Positions 35,432 to 48,349 of a DNA stretch of 64,000 nucleotides are shown one piece after another; position 1 is the first letter of the stretch; every line of letters starts with the position of its first letter. Position numbers and translations under genes: made by a program. Origin of the DNA: Sycobia sp. Sy_11 (lineage: Eukaryota; Arthropoda; Insecta; Hymenoptera; Epichrysomallidae); the NCBI GenBank assembly GCA_018907035.1, contig JACCIC010000054.1, forward strand, positions 1,391,001 through 1,455,000, in the 5' to 3' direction. Under the pieces are notes generated by a model. The model saw only the letters and a list, made by a program, of their open reading frames with translations. It made no database searches and had not been told where the DNA came from.

Positions 35432-36135
35432 GCGCACCGAAACGAACTCGCCCGTGCGCCACCAGCTGCGCAATGTCACTGCCACTGGCGTCGCGCTGCA
35501 GGCGGCGCGGCGGTTACGCGATTTTAACGATTATACAACTGTTCCCTGCGATAAAATCCCGGCCGCGCTCGCCCTCCGCTATAAAACCTCTATCTCTCTG
35601 CCGAATGAAAGGTCTCAATTCGAAATATAACGCGAGCCGGCGCTCTATTCCCTCCGCAAAACATTCTGGGGGATGTTTTCCCAAAACTCGCACCATCGCA
35701 CGGTGCTACTGTGTTGATGTATTAGATTGTATGCGTGTTCGCTTCTATATACATATATATATGCAGGAACATACAGTGTGTAACTGTGTGTGAGTCTGTA
35801 TGCGTGTGTGTTTATTTATCCGCCCACGCCAGTAACTGTGCAAAAGAGCCGAGGCCGTATCAGTGTATATGCACGACGCGGCGTTCCGCATTAATCGCAG
35901 CAGTTAAAGTGTCCCCAATATAAAGCCAATTTGCATAAAATCTCGCAAGCCCATACTCTGGAACGCTGCTTACGAGCGGATAAGTCTCCAGAGTCCATGC
36001 GCCTGGGCCGTCCTGAGAGCCCGACTCTCCCGTTTGGGCGCGCGTTCGTGTATTTATCCGCTCGCAAGACAAACACAAGTGCATTTTAATATCGAGTTAA
36101 GCCGAAAGAGAGACAGGCAATGTGCGAGGGATAGG

Positions 36136-36137
<2 letters not shown>

Positions 36138-36202
<65 letters not shown>
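36138..36202. repeat. (GA)n microsatellite
   Basis: An uninterrupted tract of about 65 bp, the longest pure GA tract in the window. Confidence 0.97.
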
Positions 36203-36206
<4 letters not shown>

Positions 36207-36943
36207 GGAGAGATAAATAGATGGTGAGTATATGTGTATGCGTTTGTAACGAGGTTTGTAACCACCGCCGTCAGTTACGTCGAGACCCGAACCGGCCGTT
36301 CTCGCATTTAAATGAACTTTAGCTCGCCCACCCTCGCCTCGTCTCCTGTGTTTCTCTTAAACAGCGCGGACCGCCGCAGTGTTTGGGTCAGCCAGGAGTC
36401 CGCTTGACCCCCCTCCCCCTCACTGCGCCACCGCCGTCGCTACTAAAACAGCGACCGCGATTCCCTAATTCCTTGCGACGTATTGCATTAATTATCGCGC
36501 GGCCTAGGACGGGGAGGCGGCTTCCGCGATCGATCCCGCCCACCTCTTTCCGGTAAAGTTACGCCTCTCCCACCCCCAGCGCCGCGGTGGATTTTCATTG
36601 CCAGTGTCGCGGCGGAGAAATTGGACAGCGCGCGAGAGCAATTGCTGCTGCGTTAGCACGGTATCTATACCTGACTGAGTCGCTGCGCGCGTGCAATACG
36701 TACGGGGCCCTGCGTCTAGGGCGTGTATATTCTATCGGCGAAGCTGATAATATTTCATAAAATTTTACAGCTCCGCGCTCTATAGTTGGCGCGATGTTTC
36801 CGAGGGACTTATTCTTACTGTACTATTCCGCATGCTTTGGAGTTTGCAGGTTAATTCTTCTCGAATTTTTCGAAAGTACGAGAGAACGAAGTTTATACTA
36901 CTTAATTTCGAAGATCCATATGAACTCTTTTAAAATGAATGTT

Positions 36944-37003
36944 GGAATGAATATTAAAGAAGTTTGAATGAATATTAAAGAATTAATGAATATTAAAGAA
37001 GAT
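36944..37003. repeat. Short tandem repeat of about 16-21 bp
   Basis: The core AATGAATATTAAAGAA is repeated three times at irregular spacing, followed by a decayed partial copy. Confidence 0.8.
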
Positions 37004-37212
37004 GGAATAATATTAATCTAAATATTACGTTAATGCATTTGCATCATTACTTTGCCAATAGCGATATATAAAATAATATTCTAAAATATTTTGCAAAAAA
37101 AGGAGTTCATAATTGATAATGATTGGGTTGGTACATCTGCTTACGGCGATTTCCCTAAAACTTACTTAAAACACTTATTTTTTATAATAATCCAAAATCA
37201 TAAAAATAAATA

Positions 37213-37216
<4 letters not shown>

Positions 37217-37251
<35 letters not shown>
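37217..37251. repeat. (TA)n microsatellite with GT-rich tail
   Basis: About 35 bp of TA followed by TGTGTGTATG units. Confidence 0.95.
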
Positions 37252-37256
<5 letters not shown>

Positions 37257-37506
37257 GTGTGTATGTATGTGTGTGTGGGTGTAGATATTATATATAATGT
37301 AAGAAAGGAGCGCACCATCGCGCGGCAAAATGTCATCAAGAAAAATAAATCGTTATGCGAGCCCATCACTTTTGTCATATACCTATCCCTCTATCTCTAT
37401 TTCTCTCTATCTCTCTTCTTCGCGTAAAGAATGTATAAGCGGGGAAGGAAATAGACGTTAAGTGGCGTCTTTAAGTGGCTTCTAAATCTTCTGTGAGCGG
37501 AGATAG

Positions 37507-37515
<9 letters not shown>

Positions 37516-37545
<30 letters not shown>
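37516..37545. repeat. (GA)n microsatellite
   Basis: About 30 bp, only 60 bp upstream of a long TA tract. Confidence 0.95.
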
Positions 37546-37549
<4 letters not shown>

Positions 37550-37600
37550 GGAGGTTGTAGCCACTACTCACAATCCCTCCATGTAATCATGCCGGCTGGG

Positions 37601-37604
<4 letters not shown>

Positions 37605-37661
<57 letters not shown>
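37605..37661. repeat. (TA)n microsatellite
   Basis: A pure tract of about 57 bp. Confidence 0.97.
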
Positions 37662-37665
<4 letters not shown>

Positions 37666-37764
37666 CACGAACGTGTTGCTTCGACGCTTCTGCTTCTTTT
37701 GTTATTTAAATGGTGACGCGCGAATGCGCCTTCTTTTATCGTTCAAGTCATGTTAAAAGAAGAA

Positions 37765-38990
37765 AGGAGAGAGAGAGAGAGAGACAGAGACGAAGAAAAC
37801 GGTCGAACGGCCAAAGATTACCAGGTCGTTCCGATAGAGAAAATCCCCGGTGATTTTTTTCTCTCCCGCACGTTCCGCCTTACTTTCATCGCGCCTTTTA
37901 TGCCCGACGGTAAAAATATTTCATTTCGTTGCGATCCTCGTCCATCCGACGAGGAAGGGGCCGGATGATGGAGTTGAGTAAAGCGCCTCGCGCCTATATA
38001 GACGAGCGTTGAAGAGTTTAACGAAATAATACATAAGGTTTTGATATGGCCGGCCAATGTGAGTGTTTCATCTTCTTCTACTGTCTTTTTTCCTGTATCA
38101 GGGAGAATTTTTTAAATTCTTAAATTAAAACATAATTAAATTTCTAGAGCGCTAATGCTCCTAACGCTGAAAATTCTCTTAGCCATGACATTAACATGAA
38201 TTAACTTCATATTATCGATGCATACTTTCGGAATATTAGAATAGCAGAATATCGTAACTGCATCAGTCCGTTATTGATTTATCTATGAGTGATTTTTGCT
38301 TCCATTTGTATGTAAATACATTTAAAAAATTAGTAATTAATTAAATAGAGTTTACGCTGACATTAGATTATTTATATACTACTACTATAAATAACTATTC
38401 AATATTCCACAAAGTATAAAGTTCATAACATAGTTGTATATTATTTCGAATATTTATATCAGTATGTATCTAATTTAATTATTATATGTTTCTATACTGA
38501 TGTAATCCAAGTCTAAATCATTTAAAGTCATGTGGTAATTGATTAATTACACATCTTAGTTACAGTATGCAGTGCTATAAGAATGGCATATACACACACA
38601 CATATATATATATATACACGTATGTATGTATATATGTATATATAAATTATGAATTTCAACAATAGAATGCGGGTAATGAAACCATTATTTTTATGTTCAA
38701 GATTAGATGCGATACTTTAATATTCGGAAATCACATAATACATTATTAATCAATAGTATAAATGAACATAATGGTTTATACAGCATCGAAGCGTGCCCCG
38801 ATAATATTTGAGAATTTTTAAAGAAATAAAAATCGTTGAGGCACTATTTTAATCTGCTACTTCAATTCGACTAACGAGAGACCTCCAAAGTTTCCCATTC
38901 GAATTTTTTTGCACCACCAGCTAAAAACTCTCTTTCGTATTTATATAAAAATGCATAAGCGCGCATGCGTATGCGTGCAAAAGTTATTCA
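37765..38990. other. Small GC-richer patch then AT-rich desert
   Basis: A short GA tract (37769-37785) and a GC-richer patch to about 38060 are followed by about 900 bp of AT-rich DNA. A CA/TA/GT mixture lies at 38592-38643. No gene was recognised. Confidence 0.55.
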
Positions 38991-39248
38991 AATCGTGACA
39001 AATCCGGATTTGTAGTAAATTAGAATTGTTAACATGTCGCGCGCGCGCGCGGGAGCCGTCGGACGTGCTGAAAGGAAGGCGGGACCGTGACGTCGAACTT
39101 AATGAGGGCTCGGAAGAGGATGAGAAAAGCACGGCGGTGGGGAGGAAAAATCAAATTGACGTGGAGCAGAAGGAAAAAAAGCTAGATAGAGGAACATAAT
39201 AAGGGAGGAAGGGGTAAAGTAGACTGAAAGCCGAAAGTGAAAACAGAT

Positions 39249-39252
<4 letters not shown>

Positions 39253-39297
<45 letters not shown>
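39253..39297. repeat. (GA)n microsatellite
   Basis: A pure tract of about 45 bp. Confidence 0.97.
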
Positions 39298-39300
<3 letters not shown>

Positions 39301-39655
39301 GATAGACAAAGACAGAGACAGTGAGACAGAGAAAGAGGGAGATTTATGCGCCATCCCTCCTCTCTTCGTAGTATTTATATGGAGGCTGGAGTGTAGCCAA
39401 AAGCTAGCAAGGCGACCCTATCTATCGCCGTTCACGCCGCGGGCAGCGCCCTCTCCTTTCCTCCCTCCCTCTGTCGCTCTCTTTCTCTCACTCTCTCTCT
39501 TGCTCGCACTCTCATGCCCTCCGTACCTTAGAGCCCTCTTTTCTTTTTGGCGTTTCGTTTTCGTACGCTTTCTTCTCTCGAAGCCAAGAGAGCGCTTGAC
39601 ACCGCATGGTATTATATAGAGAGGTTCCGAGCAGAGGTTGAAGTACATGCCTCGC

Positions 39656-39657
<2 letters not shown>

Positions 39658-39697
<40 letters not shown>

Positions 39698-39698
39698 C
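39658..39698. repeat. (CT)n microsatellite
   Basis: A tract of about 41 bp with one interruption. Confidence 0.95.
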
Positions 39699-39889
39699 CG
39701 CATACCCCCGTGCGTTCGAGAGGGCGAATCGCGGTCGACTATCTCTGTCACCGCCTACTTCTCGCTTCGCCGTTAATCTCCAATCGAGGGTGGCAGGGGT
39801 AGGGTTAGGTTTGTCTTGTTTTTGCTTCTTGGTTCGCGGCTTCCGAATCGAAACTCTACCCAGGGATGGCTGTATATGTTGGATGTAAA

Positions 39890-40690
39890 TAACCGGTTTC
39901 CTTTGTGTCGGTAAGGTCAATGAAAAATGAAAGAAAAATATTCGTAAAAAGATTTTTTTCTTTTTTCTAACTTATTGTCGATTGAAAAAAATTTATCGAA
40001 GTATGGGTGTATCAAAAATGGACAAAATTTAAGGAAAAAAAAATAATCATGGAAATTGTAGAAATAGTTTATTTGACCAAAATGCACAGTAGATAGTAAT
40101 ATTTATATTTTCGACGCCTTCTAAATAAAAACACTCCCTCTCTTGCGCGACATCTCTCACCGCTCGTATAATCACAAGCTTGGGATAGAGATATTACATC
40201 TGTATATTTTCTGTGCCTGTTATACAAACGTACTTTACACACGAGTCTAAATATGCAAGAACGAATTACTACTAATTTTCATGAAACTTTTGTATATATG
40301 ATTGAAATAGTAATAATTATATAAATTATGATTAAAAGTAATAATAATTATAATTATCATATAATGTATTGGGAAATTCAGGGTTGTACCTTATGCGTTG
40401 CAATCCAACGAATTGGTAAAGAAAATTTCATAATTTCTGAAAAAATCGAAAAACTATTGAATACAAACCAATATTTACGAAACCGAAACAGATTTAAATT
40501 CTCCTAGTCGAAGCGTCTCTCGATAAATCTGCTCGTTGGCAGAGCAGCAAAGATAAGATAGACTAATAGCTCCGAAGTACTTGCAACCAAAATATCAACA
40601 CATAGACACAGGCACACTCGGTAAACCTGTATATCCTTACCTCTCTCATCCCAACGGTTCTGTGTAACCTCTTATAGAGCAACGTGCGAA
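39890..40690. other. AT-rich non-coding DNA
   Basis: No gene or element was recognised. Confidence 0.55.
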
Positions 40691-41250
40691 ATATCTCCTG
40701 TACAGCGCTGCGCTATATCTTTCTCTCTCACTCTATCTCCCTGTCAGGCTTACACTCGACCCCCCCCCCCATCCTTGCCCGTTGCGCCTGCTTCTGAACG
40801 CGCGGCGCTGTTCTCGCGTGCGGCTCTGCACCGGGCGGTCTCGTTTCCTTTTACGTTTTATTTGCCGAGCACTCGAGTATATATCCCGAGCAGAGGCTTC
40901 GCGGGATCGCGGCGAGGGAGAGGGTGATGGGGGGGGGGGTGTTGGCACGGCGGGGAAATTAAAGAACCTGCTGATAATGGCCCGACGGCGCGAGCGGCCA
41001 CTTATCAACTCCCTGCCAGACTCACGCGCTCTCGCTTGCGTTTCGTCCCTCTTCCGCTCTATATACGCGCAGCTCACCCTTTTATTCGTCCGTAACACAT
41101 CTCGGCGGCTCCTCCAGGGGTTTCAATGAAATCCGCACTCCCCCCCCCCCTGCCCGATTCAGTTCCCGGCCCCCAGGCTCTTCGACTCGCTTTGGTATGT
41201 GCTCACGTACGTGTGGAATGCGCTTCGCAAGTAAGGTAAGCGCGCGCGTG
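40690..41250. other. CpG-rich islet with mononucleotide C and G runs
   Basis: High CpG with runs of 9 C or more near 40760 and 41141 and 11 G near 40931. Opposite-strand frames of 115 and 121 codons overlap and carry no domain. The sequence contains a TCAGTT initiator-like word at about 41158. Confidence 0.35.
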
Positions 41251-42470
41251 TGTGAATGTAAGTGTAGGGAGCAATGTCGAAAAGATCGCAGTGTAAGGAG
41301 AATTTTCCAAGGACGAAGATAACATTCAACAAAGCTGCAAGGTGTGTGTGAGACGTATAAATATAGAAGATGAATATTTTTAATTTTATTATACGTCTGT
41401 GCTGTTTTTTTACGGTTACGTGAAAATTTTGTATATCGTTAAAGTGGTAGCAATCTGCTGAACAGTAACATTAATATTGGCTTTTCTGATAGTCGCAACC
41501 TTATGATAAATCTGGAAAAGTTTTTCATAGAATAACGTTATAATTCGTTGCGTATACGTATACCAAATCTTATATTTTTCAAAAAAAAAAACGTAGTTTT
41601 AATTTTTAACACACAAACCAAATACTGACAAAATTTTTTATGCCTATAGAAAACACGTAGATATACAGCATGCTTTAGCTGCAGAGACTTCAATTATTTG
41701 ACTGTACGATTGATTTCTACAACTTTCTACTTGGTTTTCGTGAAAAACATTGCATCGGCAAATTTAATTTGACTTTAAGTTCAAGTAGAAAGTTAAAGTA
41801 AAAGTAGAAGGTAAAGTTCATTTAAAATTGATTGCTCTTACACAAAACAGTAATGTTTTCTATGATCTGAGAGGACATGATTATAATAGGAAATTTCGAT
41901 GGATTGAGGCAATTCTAGACATGAGTCGGTTCGTAATACGTTAAATATTATATGAATATTTCGCTAATAGGCATTTTACATAAATTTATGATCATTATGT
42001 ATTCAAAACTGTCTGACATCGTAAAAAGATTAAAAATTACGATACTATGTATCAGATTGCGCAAAAGACACTTCCACGTTGTTATCAACCAGTCACCGTT
42101 CAAACGATATTTAATATTTTATTCGTTTTGATTTCACACTGATTTTGCCCATCGAAATGAAATGTCTAATTAACAGAAGAAATTAAGATTTTCTTAAATA
42201 AACAAAAATTTAATTCCCGAAAATCACATTAGCTTTGGAACAAAATATTCAATTACCATGAAATTGACAGGTGTCGGTTGAACATTTGAATATTCCAAAT
42301 ATTTCATCACAAGAATGATATTTTAGGCTAGAAATTATAGAACCGTGTCTCAAAGTCACTTTTTGTAATTGCTATTGTTTACGCTAAATTTAGAATCAGA
42401 CGGAATGAAGATTCCAACATATATCGGAACTTATTCTTTATTTCTCTACATTACTTACTATACTATATAA
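41250..42470. other. AT-rich desert
   Basis: No gene was recognised. A loose AAGTAGAAAGTTAAAGT repetition lies at about 41782-41820. Confidence 0.6.
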
Positions 42471-43120
42471 ATAGACACAAAGTTACAACGACCGGGGCAT
42501 CACGCGGCGCGTCAGTGGCTTCTTTCGTCTGAGCGGTTAGAAGACCAGAGTGACCGGACGCCCGAGATCGTTCTAATGAAGAGTCGGCGGGGGAAAGAAA
42601 GAAAAAAACACGAGATCGAAACACTCTATCCCTGGTCTCGAGCGTAAATTCGCGCGTCGCGAATTTTCGCCGCATCGGCCTCCCCCGGCTCGGCCGGCGG
42701 ACAAAAGCCAGCGAAGCCGGGGAGTTTTAAAGAGGGCCCCGGGGCGCGCGACCGAACGAACGACTCTTCTTTCTTTTTACGTTCCCCGCGACCGCGCCCC
42801 ATCTCCGGTCCGCGCTTCACGTCTCTTTTTTTCTCCCTCCCCACCCCCGACATCGTGTGCCCGTGGTCCCCGTGTTCTTTGTCGGTCGCCGCCGACCGAG
42901 CCGTACTATTCGGAAAGTCTTCTTCGCCGAGCGCGCCCGCGCGCAGCTCTATGGCTTTTCCACGGTACATTGGATTTTTATTGGCTCCCTTTATGAGCTG
43001 CGCCCGCGACTCCTGCGCGCGCCCTATGCCATCCGCAGGGATCGTTTATCTATAGCTGGGATATATATGGGGGAACTGTTTTATGCACTTTCCCTCAAAG
43101 CCTTTTCTCTCCTCCTCTCC
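42470..43120. other. CpG-rich islet
   Basis: About 650 bp of high-CpG sequence with overlapping frames of 66-114 codons on both strands and no domain. Confidence 0.35.
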
Positions 43121-44280
43121 CGATGGTCCGCTGTATACGTTTATTTCTTTGGCTTTTATATGGTAAACCGTGTTGTTGGTATTTTTTTTCTCTAAATCAC
43201 ACTTCCGTCAAGCACAAACGTTTTAAAATAATTGATTTCTCGGAGAGTGTCTGTGATACTTCGAAAAGGGAAAGATATTACACAGAGATGTGTTATTTCC
43301 AACTCATTTTCATTCATAGATAAGATAAACACACCAAGGAGCATCATTATTAGATATACGTGCAGGATAAAAACATTTACAAAATTATTTTATTCCATAC
43401 TCATATAACAATATGACAACAATAAATTTTAATCGTTATCGCTGGATAAAAATTTGTTTTTAACAAGTTAAAAACATGTTGGGTACATATTCAAGATGAA
43501 ATTGTAAACAACTAATTATTAAATTGTATGAAAAATTAATCAACACCGTGTCATAGTTTAGTCATTTCAATATAGTTTGAAATCTTAAATATTTGATGAC
43601 ATAATCTATTAGCTAATTATGAAGGGTAAACACAATATTTCGATATTACTGCATGTAGCAGGAATACACAGATATTCTATTTCGAAGTAGTGACAGACAA
43701 AATTGAACAGAAAATATATGTCCAGATTGGTAACATAGGAATTCTATACCTCTTCGACAAGTACACAACTTTGGCAATACATTTTAATAGATGAGTTTTT
43801 GAGCTTAATCTCGATATAAATCTTTGAGCAAAAATATTGTAACAGTGTAAAGAATCCAATAAATTTTGGAACGTGAGCTCTTCAAGTCCCTCTGAAAATT
43901 CGTACCAGTGCAGGTGAAAAAACGTATACTTGATCAACAGTGCATATTTGAAATAATTTCCAAGCTTGTTCAATATCAAAAGCAAAACATCCAGTACTTG
44001 ATTCTGTATTTCAGTATTTTATCCATTTTCAACAGACAGTAAATAATATGTAAAATCAATTATCAAATTAGAATTGACTGTAAATTAATAATCATAATAT
44101 TATTTGCCCATTTACAGATACCAGACGTACGCGCATCAAATCAGCAAAATAACATACACTGAGAAAGAATATCGAACAGCTCTTTACTTCTATACATATA
44201 TATTTTATAATTTATCGCGTACTCGCGCGAAAAAGCGTCTCGAGAGATATGCGAACTAGATCCTACATAATTAATTTATA
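43120..44280. other. AT-rich DNA with an unassigned frame
   Basis: A 102-codon minus-strand frame (43677-43985) is not simple sequence and is Leu/Phe/Tyr-rich, but no family is recognised and AT-rich chance frames of this length are expected. Confidence 0.45.
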
Positions 44281-44643
44281 TATATATATATGTACAAATA
44301 TTTATAAATGTATTTGTGTATATATGCATGTGCATGCGACTTTGTGTATGCGTGTATGTGTGCACGCGCGCGAGCTATTTATATAAGCGTGCGTGCACGT
44401 GAGACGCTGAGAGCGACTGGGCGGCAAGAAATATGCGGCGGGAGGGTAGGACGAAGGGGCGAAGAAGGAAATCGAGAAAATTCGAAAAGAGGCGGAAGAG
44501 ACGCTGACGGGAGCTGCTCTGCTCCGACGGAGTTTTTGCCGTTGCTACCTCCTCGACTCCTCACCCCCCTCTCTACCATCAATTTGAAACCGGCTTTGGC
44601 AAAGTCGAATGAAATCCGGAAGTACTCCGATGAGCGAGAGGCG

Positions 44644-44685
44644 AGAGTGAGAGAGACTGAGAGAGAGAGAGAGAGAGAGAGAGAG
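44644..44685. repeat. (GA)n microsatellite
   Basis: A tract of about 42 bp with one ACT interruption. Confidence 0.95.
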
Positions 44686-44770
44686 CGGGAGAGGGGAGTA
44701 GGTGGAGTAGAAGTAGCGGCGAGAGCAAACGCACCCAGCCCCGCGGCTAGACAGGGTTGAAAGAGTGGAA

Positions 44771-44798
44771 GAGGGAGGGAGGGAGAGAAAGAGAGAAA

Positions 44799-44841
<43 letters not shown>

Positions 44842-44842
44842 G
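44771..44842. repeat. Compound (GA)n tract
   Basis: About 72 bp of polypurine with a pure GA core at about 44803-44834. Confidence 0.95.
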
Positions 44843-45654
44843 ATGGTTTCGAGTCGGTTTATGGGCGGTAAGGAGAAGGAGGGGGAGCAGGGGGAGACAC
44901 GAACTGGAAAGAAAATAAGAGACCTCGGTATACGTAGACGGAAACGAGCTAAAGTTACTTTGTAAGTCATACACGTAAGAAGTATATGGGCGTTTCTGGG
45001 TTAAATTTGATCGAATTTAAATAGCCGGCCGCCTCGTTCCCGGCATATTGGGAGCGAGAGAAACGCGTCCGAAATATTATATTCGCCGAGGCAGGCCGGC
45101 CGCTTTGGCATTGTACTTCGCAATTTACCGCGGCTGGCACAGCTATATTCACCGGCTTCCGCTATTGTTGCGGAATGAATCGACCTACGGGGGATAGGGA
45201 GCTTTTTCGAAATGCCCGCGTCTTTTCGTTTTTTCACGAATCTGTCAATAGCTCCGCTTTAGGATTCAAGTTCGAGGCACGGATGGAAAATAAATAATCT
45301 CTTAGATAAAGTACAGATGAAAATTGTGTTATAAGAGAAATTTCTCGCGATTGTCATACTGTTTCCAGTTGATAATCTGAGGAGTAAGCAATTCATGGAG
45401 AGTAAAATTTTTAAAATTATAAAAAAAAATCTCGACGGTGGGAGGCACATTCGCAAGATCTGGATGAATTGTTTGTCGTGTATATCGTAAAAGTAAATCT
45501 AGTATTGGATTAACCCGAGGCGAACGGGCGATAAAAAGCAAAAGAGGTCGACTTCTGTATGTCTTCGGCATTACTTTCCATATCTCTACCTTCTCCCTCC
45601 CTCTCGCTCTTTCTCTCTTCCACCCACTTACTCTTACCCACCTCCACCCACCAC

Positions 45655-45702
<48 letters not shown>
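45655..45702. repeat. (CT)n microsatellite
   Basis: A pure tract of about 46 bp within a pyrimidine-rich stretch (45587-45702). Confidence 0.97.
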
Positions 45703-45704
<2 letters not shown>

Positions 45705-47150
45705 GCTTAAATCTCCCAGCGAATTATAGCGCACAGACCGCCATAACACGCTTTCGATATGGCATTCGGTACCCCGGATTCGATGTTCGCCTTCCTCCCC
45801 ATCCCTTATTTTCGCTTGGCACGCGCGGAATTTGGAGGTACGGAATTGCTGCTGCCCATTCTTCCGTGTGCTTCCGACGTGTTATTCTTGCTTCCGTGCT
45901 TTCTCCCTGCCCCGCTCCTTCTCTTATTGTAGTCCCCACTCACTGGCATCACTGGCTTTCCGGCAAATTCATTCCCATCTAATTTTCCCCGCGCTTTTAG
46001 AAAGGCGCCGAATTATCTCGTCTATGCCCAGGTGTCGCGTTGCCTGGCTAATCCAACGGAAGAGACCAGTACTTTTTAAAGTCTAATGCAGAGCTCTTAT
46101 GTTTGGTTAAATTAAAGTAAAAGAAAAAAAACGATGTCGCAAATGTACACTTCGTGCAATGGAAAATATCTGAAAAACTGCGTGGAAAAAGAAATTACCA
46201 CGAAAATTCTTTAATTCGTGATACAAACCTGAGAGGAACACGTAAACGGACAAAATATTGGCAGTACTTTTGCAAGAAATCCATACTGTATAAAATTTTG
46301 CGATATCTAGAAGGACAATATTTCGGTTCTCTGGGAGTGTGCGCAATGGAGATGCTTCTATCGAGATTCGTGTTCAAATAAGATTCGTAAGAATTGTCTA
46401 TGATCATAATTCGAATGAAACAATGCGAGGAAGATTGCGCACGCTGGACCAGTAAGAGCTCCAACGTTGGAATTTCCAGTGGTTCGATCCGGTCAGACAG
46501 AAGGTGCAGCAATCGCATCCTTCAGTTCCAAGATTTCGCGTTCAATGTCGCATGGAGGTAGCTCAAGATTCCACTTTCATGAGGTATTCGACTCTTCGAC
46601 CTATATGACTTAAATCTCTAAAAGTTTCGATGCACTAAATAAGAAAATGTCTGGGGAACGCAAATTAAAAGCACACGAATAAAATAAACCTCTTCTTATG
46701 GTTTTGTACAACTAATAATTTAATGCTATGTTAATTTAAATTATTTTTATATCGATATTTACCAATGCAAAATCAAATAACTTATAAAATTGTTATGGAA
46801 CAACAATTTTCAATTTAACGGTCATTCAGTAAAAGAATTTGAAAAAAATGTCAATATTGAAAATAATGACTACTTACATAAGCTAATTTTCTATATATTT
46901 ATTTTTTGTTCAATTTTACACATATTGAATCATCAATTAGTTAACTTTCATAATATAGTTTCTGTTAGTCATAATTATATCGCCCTGTTTCAACAGAATA
47001 ATTTTTTAAATTAATTTCAAGAAGAATATTTCTTTTGAAGTAATAATTTAAGTTTCTTTTTTTAAGAAAAAGCAGTTTATAAAGAAAGTGGAATTACGTT
47101 GGGCAATTCAGTATTCACATTAAAAACAAATATTTTACTAATAAAAAATA
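45703..47150. other. Mixed then AT-rich non-coding DNA
   Basis: GC-richer to about 46070, then AT-rich. Overlapping frames at 46154-46518 (75 codons plus, 107 codons minus) are unrecognised. Confidence 0.5.
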
Positions 47151-47597
47151 TGTTTGTTTAGAGACCTTCGTCCGATCACGTTAGACCCCTATCTAACGAC
47201 AGGTAGAAGGACAGAATATTACGGATTGTGTATGCTACAACCGCGCGGCGACTCGCACGCACTGGCTACGGTGGGGGTTTCAGGGCAACTCTTCCACCGT
47301 CGGGAGAAAACGAAAAGCTCCCGCCGAGATAATTTTACATCACCCCCCGCCCCTTTTCCCGTATTCCTCGGTCGCGGCTCGGATCTCGCGAGAACAAAGT
47401 CCTCCCCCTTTCGTCGCTATCCCCTACACTTTCTCCCGCCCTCTCCTCCAGGCTCAATTCAGCGATTCGCTTACTCCGAGATCCCATCGCCGTCGACGCA
47501 GGACTCTCTAATATAATAACCGCAGCGCAGCCGCGCTGCAATATAATATAGGGATTCCTCCCGTGCGCGACTGCTGTTGCTTCCGTTCGTTCTTGTC

Positions 47598-47598
<1 letters not shown>

Positions 47599-47658
<60 letters not shown>
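47599..47658. repeat. (TA)n microsatellite
   Basis: A tract of about 60 bp with one AAT interruption near the start. Confidence 0.97.
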
Positions 47659-47661
<3 letters not shown>

Positions 47662-47823
47662 GAGCTTCTTTTGAGAGTAACAGAGGAGCAAAGGGAGGGA
47701 TGGAGCTTTTCTTGGGCCCTTGTAACTGCTGCTTGCTTTATTATATATAGTACGTCTCGGCTGAGACGAGAATGGGAAGACGAGGAGGTAGAGAAGCCGT
47801 TATAATAGTGAGTGTGCGCACGA

Positions 47824-47825
<2 letters not shown>

Positions 47826-47880
<55 letters not shown>
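47826..47880. repeat. (TA)n microsatellite
   Basis: A tract of about 55 bp with one G near the end. Confidence 0.97.
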
Positions 47881-48349
47881 ATGTCACACAAAGATGTAAA
47901 GTTACAAGGAGATGGATGCGCCGGGAAGAAAGGGGGTTGAGGTAGGGAGAGAAATTTCCTCTCGAGTGCAAATTGATTTTTCAAGCGGTGGGCGTGCGGA
48001 GCTCTTTCCACGATATTCCGGATTGATGCTCGGTGAGTAGGGGCCGCAAGGATTTCCAGTCGTTCGTATAGCGTCGAGTCGACCAGATACGCGCGCACTT
48101 TTTATCGAATTCGCTTCATCTACGGAGCAACGAATATTTGGAGTTTATTTACCAAAAGGAGTTCCGCTCAAGTGGTCTTGAGGGGCCGGGGGGGGGTGGG
48201 TATCTCTGTCTCGCCTCTATAACTTTCTCGGCGCAGGAAGGAATATACGCCTGTAAGCGGAACACCGCTCGTATGGTCGAGAGGTCCGAATTTCGAAAAT
48301 TCGATCGTAAAAAATTGTACGCTATGAGCGGAGAATAAAGACGATAAGT

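Larger units (their letters stand above)
35040..36760. other. Large GC-rich region with several repeats
   Basis: About 1.7 kb of GC-rich sequence broken by a TA tract (35399-35428) and a GA tract (36138-36202). Short frames (60-106 codons) on both strands have no recognised motif. Near 36480, GCATTAATTATCGCGC joins a homeodomain word to CpG-rich sequence. Confidence 0.4.
38990..39890. other. CpG-rich islet with CG, GA and CT repeats
   Basis: High-GC sequence containing a (CG)7 run (39038-39051), a (GA)n tract (39253-39297) and a (CT)n tract (39658-39698). The GA and CT tracts are complementary and about 360 bp apart, so they could pair as an inverted repeat. Frames up to 113 codons are repeat-driven. 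Confidence 0.4.
44280..45250. other. GC-rich islet with GA repeats
   Basis: The stretch begins with short TA, GT and CG alternations (44277-44375), then a high-GC region with two GA tracts. From 45000 to 45220 it is CpG-rich, with palindromic GCCGGCC words at about 45024 and 45094. Frames up to 150 codons are GA-driven. Confidence 0.4.

Noticed and set aside
39253..39698. GA and CT tracts 360 bp apart read as transposon terminal inverted repeats
   Set aside because: Complementary dinucleotide tracts are abundant, and nothing between them resembles a transposon.
39795..39812. GGGGTAGGGTTAGG, resembling insect telomere repeat TTAGG
   Set aside because: Only a single imperfect unit or two. There is no array, so it is chance.
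46482..46500. GGTTCGATCC, like a tRNA B box
   Set aside because: The flanking bases do not form a T-stem, and no A box or cloverleaf precedes it.
47508..48098. 196-codon minus-strand open frame, the longest in the window
   Set aside because: Most of it is two TA tracts read as Ile-Tyr, and the remainder has no recognisable domain.
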